DNA from: Sphingomonas jeddahensis
GTDB taxonomy: Bacteria > Pseudomonadota > Alphaproteobacteria > Sphingomonadales > Sphingomonadaceae
Direction of reading: 5' to 3'
NCBI RefSeq assembly: GCF_001981525.1
Contig: NZ_MPSB01000002.1
Coordinates: forward strand, 346,791-410,790
DNA: 64,000 bases
In this document: one piece after another, positions 34,042 to 41,494 of the stretch
How the letters are laid out: each line of letters begins with the position of its first letter
Numbering within the stretch: the first letter of the stretch is position 1
Notes under the pieces: generated by a model
Told to the model about the DNA's origin: nothing
Databases searched by the model: none
The model's input: the letters and a program-made list of their open reading frames with translations, nothing else
Program-made: the position numbers and the translations under genes

Positions 34042-34083
34042 GGTTGTGGCCGAGATGACGGGTGTGGATAGGACGGCTATTGT

Positions 34084-34923
34084 TCATCGTGGCAGTCTCC
34101 GGACCAGGGCGCTGGTATCCTGGCGGCCGCCACCCATTTTCTGTACCTCGGCGTAGAATTGATCCACCAGCGCCGTGCCCGACAATACCGCACCGTTGCG
34201 CTTCGCCTCATCCAGCGCGAGCCCCAGATCCTTGCGCATCCAGTCGATCGCGAAACCGAAGTCGAATTCGTCCTTCGCCATGGTGGGCCAGCGATTGACC
34301 ATCTGCCAGCTTTGAGCCGCGCCGCCGGAGATCGCCTCATACACCTTGTCGAGATCCAGCGCGCTTGCCTGCGCGAAGCGCAACGCCTCGGACAGGCCCT
34401 GAAGCACGCCGGCGATGCAGATCTGGTTGACCATCTTTGTCTGCTGACCGGCGCCGGCGGCGCCGACGTGGACGATGCGCGCGGCATAGGCCTCCATCAC
34501 CGGGCGTGCCTTGGCGAGCGCGGCGTCGGAGCCGCCGCACATGATCGACAGCGCGCCCTTTTCCGCGCCCGCCTGCCCGCCCGAGACCGGCGCGTCGACT
34601 GACAGTGCGCGCTCCTCGGCAAGCCGCTGCGCGATGCTCGCCGACACGGTGGTGTGATCGATGAACACCGCATCGTCGCGCATCGCGGCAAAGGCGCCGT
34701 CGGTGCCAAGCGTCACCGCGGCAAGATCATCGTCATTGCCGACGCAGGTGACCACTGCGTCCGCGCCCTGCGCCGCAGCGGCCGGCGTGTCGGCAACGGC
34801 CAGCCCGGTCGCCGCCGCCTTGGCGCGGGTGCGGTTATAGACAATGACGTCGTGGCCGGCACGGGCGAGGTGCCCGGCCATCGGGGCACCCATGACGCCG
34901 GTGCCGATGAAAGCGATCTTCAT
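34084..34923 (-). CDS. NAD(P)-dependent beta-hydroxyacid dehydrogenase
   Basis: A 279-residue member of the 3-hydroxyisobutyrate / tartronate semialdehyde reductase family. It has a Rossmann motif at the start (IAFIGTGVMGAPMAGHLA), the substrate-binding DAPVSGGQAGAEKGALSIM and the catalytic Lys in GAGQQTKMVNQI. The substrate is not determined. ATG 34923 fits the family start. It diverges from the threonine ammonia-lyase gene, with a family B repeat pair between them. Confidence 0.9.
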   Translation of the reverse strand: MKIAFIGTGVMGAPMAGHLARAGHDVIVYNRTRAKAAATGLAVADTPAAAAQGADAVVTCVGNDDDLAAVTLGTDGAFAAMRDDAVFIDHTTVSASIAQRLAEERALSVDAPVSGGQAGAEKGALSIMCGGSDAALAKARPVMEAYAARIVHVGAAGAGQQTKMVNQICIAGVLQGLSEALRFAQASALDLDKVYEAISGGAAQSWQMVNRWPTMAKDEFDFGFAIDWMRKDLGLALDEAKRNGAVLSGTALVDQFYAEVQKMGGGRQDTSALVRRLPR

Positions 34924-35004
34924 GGGGCCGATCGATAGGGGCTGTTTGCACCGTGCGCCAGATGGTCCTAGTGACGGCAATAGCGAACCTGGATCAATCA
35001 AGAT

Positions 35005-35095
35005 CCCGTTCGGGCTGAGCGTGTCGAAGCCCTGCCCTTCCTCTTCCGCGCCCGGAAAAGAAGAACAGCCCTTCGACAAGCTCAGGGCGAGCGGG
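35005..35095. repeat. Inverted pair of family B repeats
   Basis: CCCGTTCGGGCTGAGCGTGT (CGAAG) at 35005-35029 faces CTTCGACAAGCTCAGGGCGA (GCGGG) at 35071-35095. The pair lies between divergent genes and ends 15 bp before the ATG of the threonine ammonia-lyase gene, so it must overlap its leader or promoter. Confidence 0.8.
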
Positions 35096-35110
35096 AAGGA
35101 ATTCACCAAG

Positions 35111-36355
35111 ATGGCGACTGCGGCACAATCGACGACCGACACCCTTCCCGTCAGCATTGCGGACGTCCGTGCCGCGCACGCCCGCATTCGCGACTCCATC
35201 GTCCGCACGCCCACTCTGGTCAGCAAGACGCTGTCGGCGCTGACCGGCGCGACCATCTATCTGAAGTTCGAGAACCTTCAGTTCACCGCCGCCTATAAGG
35301 AGCGGGGTGCGCTCAACACGTTGCTGCTGCTCGACGAGGAAGCGAAGGCGCGCGGCGTGATCGCGGCGTCGGCGGGGAACCATGCGCAGGGGCTGTCCTA
35401 TCACGCCAACCGGCTGGGCGTGCCGTCCACGATCGTGATGCCGACCAACACGCCGACGGTGAAGGTGGTGCAGACGGAGGGCCACGGTGCCACCGTGGTG
35501 CTTCACGGCAGCACCTTCGACGAAGCCTATGCCCACGCCCGCGAGCTGGAAGTCGAACGTGGCTACACCTTCGTCCACCCGTTCGACGATGCGCGCGTGA
35601 TCGCCGGCCAGGGCACGGTGGCGATCGAGATGCTGGCCGAAGTGCCGGCGCTGGACGCCCTGGTCGTGCCGATCGGTGGCGGCGGGCTGATTTCCGGCAT
35701 GGCGACGGTGGCGCGCGCCGCCGATCACCCGATCGAAGTGATCGGCGTGCAGGCTGAGCTGTTCCCTTCGATGTACAACAAGCTGCGTCACACCGACCTG
35801 CCCTGCGCCGGCGATACGTTGGCCGAGGGCATTGCGGTGAAGCAGCCGGGCGGCCTTACCGCGCAGATGGTGGAGGCCTTGGTCGATGACATCGTGCTGG
35901 TGTCCGAACGCAGCCTGGAAGAATCCGTCAGCCTGCTGCTCCAGATCGAAAAAACGGTGGTGGAAGGCGCCGGTGCGGCCGGGCTTGCCGCGGTGCTCGC
36001 CAACAAGGAACGGTTCGCGGGCAAGACGGTGGGCATCGTGCTGTGCGGCGGAAATATTGACACGCGGCTGCTCGCCAACGTCCTGTTGCGCGATCTCGCG
36101 CGTTCGGGGCGGCTGGCGCGGCTGCGCATCCAGCTGCGCGACCAGCCCGGCGCGCTCTACAATGTCGCGCGGATCTTCGATCAGGAGCGCGTCAACATCC
36201 TGGAGCTGGCGCACCAGCGCATCTTCACCAACCTGCCGGCGAAGGGGCTCAGCCTGGACGTTGAGTGCGAGACGCGTGATCGCGCGCATCTCGACCGGCT
36301 GCTCGCTGCGCTCGACACCGCTGGCTATGAAGTGAAGCTGATCGAGCTGGCGTAA
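35111..36355 (+). CDS. ilvA: Threonine ammonia-lyase (threonine dehydratase)
   Basis: A 414-residue PLP enzyme converting threonine to 2-oxobutyrate for isoleucine synthesis. The PLP-binding Lys is in FTAAYKERGALN, the phosphate-binding loop in VPIGGGGLISG, and SAGNHAQGLSYHA is conserved. A C-terminal ACT-like domain begins near LARLRIQLRDQPGALYNVA. A single short regulatory domain is the form common in alphaproteobacteria. AAG precedes the ATG; a repeat pair lies directly upstream. Confidence 0.92.
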   Translation: MATAAQSTTDTLPVSIADVRAAHARIRDSIVRTPTLVSKTLSALTGATIYLKFENLQFTAAYKERGALNTLLLLDEEAKARGVIAASAGNHAQGLSYHANRLGVPSTIVMPTNTPTVKVVQTEGHGATVVLHGSTFDEAYAHARELEVERGYTFVHPFDDARVIAGQGTVAIEMLAEVPALDALVVPIGGGGLISGMATVARAADHPIEVIGVQAELFPSMYNKLRHTDLPCAGDTLAEGIAVKQPGGLTAQMVEALVDDIVLVSERSLEESVSLLLQIEKTVVEGAGAAGLAAVLANKERFAGKTVGIVLCGGNIDTRLLANVLLRDLARSGRLARLRIQLRDQPGALYNVARIFDQERVNILELAHQRIFTNLPAKGLSLDVECETRDRAHLDRLLAALDTAGYEVKLIELA

Positions 36356-36363
36356 CCAGCGGT

Positions 36364-36392
36364 CCGACCTGCCCCGATATGGGGCAGGTCGG
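36364..36392. terminator. Strong hairpin after ilvA
   Basis: CCGACCTGCCCC, loop GATAT, GGGGCAGGTCGG: a perfect 12-bp stem beginning 8 bp after the ilvA stop. No T-run follows, so it is either an atypical terminator or an mRNA-protecting hairpin. Confidence 0.5.
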
Positions 36393-36523
36393 CGCCGCGA
36401 CAGGGTTTGGCGATGCGTGATTTCGTTAAAACCTGTTAATGCGGCTTTTCAGTCAAATCGCAGGCATTCATATCCACGGCGGACGCGACGAACCTTTCGC
36501 GTCGGACAGGGGATGTGCCCGCG

Positions 36524-37285
36524 GTGACTGCGCCTTTTCGTTTTCCGCGTTTCTTCGTGACCAGCCCCGCCCCCTGTCCGTACATCCCCGGGCGGCAGGA
36601 GCGGAAGGTATTCACCGAGCTTAACGGCCCCCACGCCGGCGAGTTGAACGACGCGCTTGGGCGCATAGGATTCCGGCGCAGCCAATCGGTCGCCTATCGC
36701 CCCTCGTGCGTCGGCTGCACGGCTTGCGTCTCGGTACGAGTGGTGGCGCATGAGTTCGAGGCCAATGCCACGCAGCGCAAGCTGGTCCGCCGGAACGACG
36801 ATCTCGAAGTCACCGCATGCCGCCCCTGGGCGACCGACGAGCAGTTCCAGCTTCTGAGCCGTTACCTCTCGCACCGCCACCCGAGCGGCGGCATGGCGGG
36901 GATGGACGAGCAGGATTATGCCGACATGGTCGAGCATTCGCCCGTTAATTCGGTGGTGGTGGAATATCGTGAGCCGACAGTGGAGGGCCGGCCGGGCAAG
37001 CTGGTTGCGGCATGCCTGACCGATCAGCAAGCGGACGGGTTGTCGATGATCTACAGCTTTTTCGACGCGGCAGAAGATGCGCGGGCTGGGCTAGGCAATC
37101 TCATCATCCTCGATCACATCCTTCGCGCACGGGCGGCGGGGCTACCGTATGTCTACCTCGGCTATTGGGTGAAGGGCGCGGCGCGGATGGCGTACAAGAC
37201 GCGCTACCGTCCGCTCGAGATGCTCGGACCCAAGGGCTGGGCGCTGATGGACGAGGCGGATGCGGCGCTGCCGGAGCTAGCGTAG
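36524..37285 (+). CDS. bpt: Aspartate/glutamate leucyltransferase (N-end rule)
   Basis: A protein of about 253 residues. It adds Leu from leucyl-tRNA to proteins with N-terminal Asp or Glu, marking them for ClpS-ClpAP. It has [32 protein letters not shown] (conserved Cys cluster), [13 protein letters not shown] and [25 protein letters not shown] 36524 has AGGGGA 10 bp upstream; GTG 36515 is the alternative, but lies too close to that site. Confidence 0.9.
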   Translation: MTAPFRFPRFFVTSPAPCPYIPGRQERKVFTELNGPHAGELNDALGRIGFRRSQSVAYRPSCVGCTACVSVRVVAHEFEANATQRKLVRRNDDLEVTACRPWATDEQFQLLSRYLSHRHPSGGMAGMDEQDYADMVEHSPVNSVVVEYREPTVEGRPGKLVAACLTDQQADGLSMIYSFFDAAEDARAGLGNLIILDHILRARAAGLPYVYLGYWVKGAARMAYKTRYRPLEMLGPKGWALMDEADAALPELA

Positions 37286-37416
37286 CCGGGCTCCGGCATG
37301 ACGAAGCGGGATATTCGAGAGCCACTTTCACGCGCCAGCGCGGGCTACCCTCTACCTGTTTGTCCGAAGCTTGTGGAATGGCGCGCCTCAGGCACGCCCT
37401 TCCCGGAACGAGAAGT

Positions 37417-38214
37417 TTACGCCTCGCCCTGCACCGTCACGTCCACCTCGAGCCGCTCGCGTCCTTCGCCCAGCCGCGAGCCCGCGACCGGGGCCGCGCC
37501 AGCGGCGTCCAGTGCCACTGCAACGCGCACGTGATGCTCTTCGGGCGATTGGCCGAGCCAGGGATCGAACCCGATCCAGCCGAGCCCGGCCACCCACGCC
37601 TCGGCCCAGCCGTGCGGCGTCGGGCGGTGATCGCCGGCGAGGTCGCAATAGCCCCAGACATAGCGCGCCGGCACACCGATCGCGCTGGCGGCGGCGATGA
37701 AGACCTGCGCCATGTCGCGCGCGGTCAGCGCCTCGCGCCCGAATGCTTCGGCCGCGGTTAGCCCCGGCGCGGGGCGGCCACAATCGTCCTTGAACCTCTG
37801 CCGGATCTCGCGATTCAAGCCGTGCAGCGCGGGTATGTCGTTTCCGGTCGCCGCCCCTTTGGCGAAGGCGCCGATCTCTGCATCCGCTGCGGTGGCGGGC
37901 GTCGTGCGCAGGAAGAAGCGCGGCGGCAGCGTTTCGTTGGTGCCATGGAGCACCCCGCCCGAGCTGCTCGTCACCACCTCGCCCGTCACCGACAATTCGA
38001 GGCGGGCGATCGGCCCTTCGCAATAGAGCATCGTGGTCGCGTTGCCGAAGCCATCGCGATGGTCGGTCATGCGGGCATCGCAATCGACTTCCACATGCCA
38101 GGCAGCAACGGTCTGGTCGTGCGTGTCGCCCGGCGTCATGCGCAGCAACTGCACGACCCTCCCTTGCGGCGCGGTGAAGGCATAGAGGGTGCGATGTTCG
38201 ATGGTCAGGCGCAT
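37417..38214 (-). CDS. Transglutaminase-like protein lacking the catalytic Cys
   Basis: A 265-residue cytoplasmic protein with the N-terminal strand pattern of bacterial transglutaminase-like proteins (MRLTIEHRTLYAFTAPQGRV) and the core at 160-220. The core motif normally reads G-V-C-x-D-x-A-H; here it is LTARDMAQVF, so position 165 is Ala in place of the nucleophile. His201 (HGWAEAW) and Asp217 (GFDPW) are kept. It may be a non-catalytic family member, for example a binding partner. It is the last gene of a three-gene operon with the alpha-E and ATP-grasp genes and shares one base with the alpha-E stop. Confidence 0.85.
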   Translation of the reverse strand: MRLTIEHRTLYAFTAPQGRVVQLLRMTPGDTHDQTVAAWHVEVDCDARMTDHRDGFGNATTMLYCEGPIARLELSVTGEVVTSSSGGVLHGTNETLPPRFFLRTTPATAADAEIGAFAKGAATGNDIPALHGLNREIRQRFKDDCGRPAPGLTAAEAFGREALTARDMAQVFIAAASAIGVPARYVWGYCDLAGDHRPTPHGWAEAWVAGLGWIGFDPWLGQSPEEHHVRVAVALDAAGAAPVAGSRLGEGRERLEVDVTVQGEA

Positions 38215-39149
38215 CAGTGAAACTTGAATTGGCGGCCGATCGCCGCGTGGAGCAGGTCATTTTCGGCGATCAGCGCCTGAAGGTGCTGGTGCAGGCCGGA
38301 CAGGATCACCTCTGCCGTGCGAGTCTTGCTGACCCGCGCGTGCCGGGAGCGTGCCATGCGATCGGCCTCCCCATTGGTGCCGGTGCGGCGGGCGAGCTGA
38401 GTCAGCACATCGGTGACTTCCTCGATCGCGCCGGCGATGCTGCGCGGCAGCTCGGCACGCGAGAGCAAAAGATCGATGACGTTCGCGGTTACCAGACCCT
38501 CGTTGTAGAGCCAGCGATAGGCGGTCGCCGCGGACACCGTCTGAAGGATGGTCGTCCACTGGTCGCGATCCACCGTGCCGCCGACCTGCTCGCCCTCCGG
38601 CAAGAGGATGTGATATTTGACGTCGAGCAGCCGGGCCGTGTTGTCGACCCGCTCGGTGGCTTGCCCCAGGCGGATGAAAAGCGTCGTCTGGTTGCGCAGC
38701 ATGCGGTGCAGCGCGCCCTCAAACCCGCGTGTCTCGGCCTTTACCGCATCGACCAGCGCCAAGGTCCGATCGGGATCCAGGCGGCTGACACGCTTGTCGA
38801 ACACCAGCCACGCTCCGTTGATCGCCGACCAAGCCTCACGAGTGAGCGCGGTGCGCACCGCCTTGGCGTTCATCCGCGCCATGTCGAGGCAGCGCGCGAT
38901 CGAGCCGGGATGGGCGGCGTCGCTGGTGAGGAAGCGGGACACCGCCTCGCGCGTCAGGCTGTCGCCAGTCGCCTTGAACGGCGCCTCGGTATCGGTGACG
39001 GCCAGTGCGGAAGCCCAAGCCGCTTCGCCGGCCGGGCGGGCCGAAAGGACGTCGAGGCGGATCGTCGCCTCCACCAGGCGAGCGATGAAATCGGCGCGCT
39101 CGATGTAGCGGCCGAGCCAGTAGAGCGACGATGCAGTGCGGCTCAGCAT
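38214..39149 (-). CDS. Alpha-E domain-containing protein
   Basis: A 311-residue all-helical protein of the alpha-E (DUF403) family. It begins with the conserved MLSRTASSLYWLGRYIERAD and contains NARLLDVKYHILLPE-like and PRSIAGAIEEV motifs. The family occurs next to circularly permuted ATP-grasp and transglutaminase-like genes, as here, and is thought to belong to a peptide-modification or synthesis system. Its activity is not known. Confidence 0.9.
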   Translation of the reverse strand: MLSRTASSLYWLGRYIERADFIARLVEATIRLDVLSARPAGEAAWASALAVTDTEAPFKATGDSLTREAVSRFLTSDAAHPGSIARCLDMARMNAKAVRTALTREAWSAINGAWLVFDKRVSRLDPDRTLALVDAVKAETRGFEGALHRMLRNQTTLFIRLGQATERVDNTARLLDVKYHILLPEGEQVGGTVDRDQWTTILQTVSAATAYRWLYNEGLVTANVIDLLLSRAELPRSIAGAIEEVTDVLTQLARRTGTNGEADRMARSRHARVSKTRTAEVILSGLHQHLQALIAENDLLHAAIGRQFKFH

Positions 39150-39195
39150 TACGCACCCCTCCGCGTGCCGGGGAGGATTACAGGGCGAGCCCCGA

Positions 39196-40671
39196 TCACA
39201 GGCTCTGCTCCTGCGTCATGCTGCCCATCACCTGCGATTGCCGCTTGCCGCCACCGAGCAAGACGAAGCTATCCTTGGTGCCGCCGCCCTGCGATGAATT
39301 GACCACCAGCGACCCTTCGCGAAGCGCCACGCGGGTAAGGCCACCCGGCACCACCTGGACGCCCTTGGACCCGCTCAGCACGAACGGACGGAAATCCACA
39401 TGGCGCGGGGCCACGCCGGCCTCGACCAACGTCGGCACCGTCGACAGCGCCAGCGTCGGCTGCGCGATATAGCGGTGCGGCTCCGCCATCAGGACGGCGC
39501 GGAACGTGGCGATCTCTTCCTTCGAGGCAGTGGGGCCGACGAGCATCCCGTAGCCGCCCGACCCATCAACCAGCTTCACCACCAGTTCGTCCAAGTGATC
39601 GAGCGTGTACCGCAGTGCCTCTGGCTCACGGCAGCGGAACGTCTCGACATTGGGCAGCTTGGCGTCCTTGCCCGAATAGAAGCGGACGATCTCAGGCATG
39701 TAGCTGTAGATCGCCTTGTCGTCGGCAATGCCATTGCCCGGCGCGTTGATGATCGCAACGTTGCCCGCGGCATAGGCAGCGATCAGGCCGGGGACGCCAA
39801 GCATCGAATCGGGACGGAATACGATGGGGTCGAGGAAATCGTCATCCACCCGGCGGTAGATCACGTCGATCTTCACCCGGCCGCCGATGGTGCGCATGTA
39901 CACCACATCATCGTCCACCACGAGATCCGCCGCCTCAACCAGTTCGATACCCATCGAATCGGCCAGAAAGCTGTGCTCGTAATAGGCCGAGTTGAAATGG
40001 CCCGGGGTCAGCACCACGCACGTCGGGTTCTGCGCGCAGCCACGCGGGGCAACCGACCGCATCGTTTCCAGCAGCCGATCAGGGTAACTGTCCACCGCCG
40101 CCACGCGGAACTGCCCGAACAATTCGGGGCACAGCCGCACCATCGCCTCACGGTTCTCCAGCATGTAGCTGACGCCCGACGGCGTGCGAGCATTATCCTC
40201 CAGCACAAAGAATTCGTCAGGCCCGGTGCGGACCAGATCGATGCCGCAGATGTGCGCCCAGACCCCATGCGGTGGGCGGATGCCGACGATCTCGGGGCGG
40301 AACTGCGGATTGAGAAAGATCAGATCCTCCGGCAGCACGCCGGCCTTCAGGATCTCCTGCTCGCCGTAAATGTCGTCGAGGAAGCAATTGATTGCCTCGA
40401 CCCGCTGCACCAGCCCTTCGGATAAGCGCGCCCACTCGTCCGCGAGGAACACGCGCGGCACGATGTCAAACGGGATGATCCGCTCGCTGGCATCATTGTT
40501 GCCATAAACGGCAAAGGTGATGCCGAGCTGACGGAAGGTGGTCTCCGCGGCTTCCTGGCGTCGGCGGAGTTCATCGGCAGGCGTATCGGCAAGCCACCGG
40601 GCGAGGTCAGCCAGTTCCGGGCGCGCCGCGCTGCCGTTGCCCATGATTTCGTCGAACGCAGCTATCCCCAT
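39196..40671 (-). CDS. Circularly permuted ATP-grasp type 2 protein
   Basis: A 491-residue ATP-grasp fold enzyme (CP_ATPgrasp_2). It has PRVFLADEWARLSEGLVQRV, FFVLEDNARTPSGVSYMLENR (metal/ATP ligands), CVVLTPGHFNSAYYEHSFLA and VDGSGGYGMLVGP. ATP-grasp enzymes form amide or ester bonds through acyl-phosphates. It is first in the operon followed by the alpha-E and transglutaminase-like genes, so the three probably act in one peptide-bond-forming pathway with an unknown product. Confidence 0.92.
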   Translation of the reverse strand: MGIAAFDEIMGNGSAARPELADLARWLADTPADELRRRQEAAETTFRQLGITFAVYGNNDASERIIPFDIVPRVFLADEWARLSEGLVQRVEAINCFLDDIYGEQEILKAGVLPEDLIFLNPQFRPEIVGIRPPHGVWAHICGIDLVRTGPDEFFVLEDNARTPSGVSYMLENREAMVRLCPELFGQFRVAAVDSYPDRLLETMRSVAPRGCAQNPTCVVLTPGHFNSAYYEHSFLADSMGIELVEAADLVVDDDVVYMRTIGGRVKIDVIYRRVDDDFLDPIVFRPDSMLGVPGLIAAYAAGNVAIINAPGNGIADDKAIYSYMPEIVRFYSGKDAKLPNVETFRCREPEALRYTLDHLDELVVKLVDGSGGYGMLVGPTASKEEIATFRAVLMAEPHRYIAQPTLALSTVPTLVEAGVAPRHVDFRPFVLSGSKGVQVVPGGLTRVALREGSLVVNSSQGGGTKDSFVLLGGGKRQSQVMGSMTQEQSL

Positions 40672-40771
40672 GCGGCATTCAACGCCTCAACATCATTTCG
40701 GGTGCATGGTGCACAAGAATGTTAGCGGTGCACAAGACGAAGGACTTATCCGGGCCCGCGACCCTCCTCTT

Positions 40772-40854
40772 CCGTTCGTGCTGGCTTGTCGAAGCACGTG
40801 CCTAGAACGACGGCGCCTGTGACACGCCCATCGACAAGCTCAAGGCGAACGGGG
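40772..40854. repeat. Inverted pair of family B repeats, diverged
   Basis: CCGTTCGTGCTGGCTTGTCG (AAG) at 40772-40794 and ATCGACAAGCTCAAGGCGAA (CGGGG) at 40830-40854 form an imperfect inverted pair. It lies in the 208-bp gap between the thioredoxin-like and ATP-grasp genes, which holds no other feature. Confidence 0.65.
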
Positions 40855-40879
40855 ATGGTTTGGCACTACTGACGCGAAC

Positions 40880-41482
40880 CTAACCCGCGTATTTCACCGA
40901 GCAACCATAAGGTCGCGCCTCTGGCACCGAGACCTTCTTGCCCGCCTTTACCTCGTCCAGCGCGGCCAACAGGTGATTGCGTGCGCCCGCGATATCGCCC
41001 TTGTCGGCCGTCGGCTTGTCGTCGATGCCACCCTGGTAAACGAGCGTTCCCGACGCATCGATCAGATACATGTGCGGCGTGGTCTTGGCGCCATAGCCCT
41101 TGCCAACGCGGCCCTGCGGATCGAGCAGATAGGCGGTCGGCTGCGCCTTCTCCTTCGCTATCAGCGCCTTGGCCTGCGCGCCCGTCATATAACCCTGCTT
41201 GCCGGGCGCGGCCGAGTTGATCGTCAGCCACGCGGCGCCCATCGCCCTGGCTTTCGCCTGCGTGGCCTGCATGTTGCCGCTGGCATAATGCTTCTGCACG
41301 AAGGGGCAGCCGGGGTTGTTCCACTCGAGCACCACCGGGCGCCCCTTGAACTGGCCCAGCGTCACGGCCCTGCCGTCAGCGTCCATCAGGCGAAAGTTGC
41401 CGGCTGGTCGGCCCGTCACCTGCTGTGCCGCGATGGGCGTGGCTGCCAAGGCCGCGATGGCAATTGAAACAAGCAAACGCAT
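40880..41482 (-). CDS. Exported thioredoxin-fold protein (redoxin-like)
   Basis: A 200-residue protein with a signal peptide (LLVSIAIAALAATPIAAQ) and an AhpC/TSA-like thioredoxin fold: FRLMDADGRAVTLGQFKGRPVVLEWNNPGCPFVQKHY. The active-site Cys in NPGCPFV has no partner at the usual CxxC position, so it is peroxiredoxin-like or works with another thiol; a second Cys lies near the C-terminus (YGCSVKYAG). It lies 12 bp downstream of the DsbD-like gene, so periplasmic electron supply from that protein is plausible. Confidence 0.8.
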   Translation of the reverse strand: MRLLVSIAIAALAATPIAAQQVTGRPAGNFRLMDADGRAVTLGQFKGRPVVLEWNNPGCPFVQKHYASGNMQATQAKARAMGAAWLTINSAAPGKQGYMTGAQAKALIAKEKAQPTAYLLDPQGRVGKGYGAKTTPHMYLIDASGTLVYQGGIDDKPTADKGDIAGARNHLLAALDEVKAGKKVSVPEARPYGCSVKYAG

Positions 41483-41494
41483 CGGCTCTCTCCT

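Noticed and set aside
34994..36289. 431-codon minus-strand ORF opposite ilvA
   Set aside because: It is a His/Arg/Gln-rich shadow of the threonine ammonia-lyase gene.
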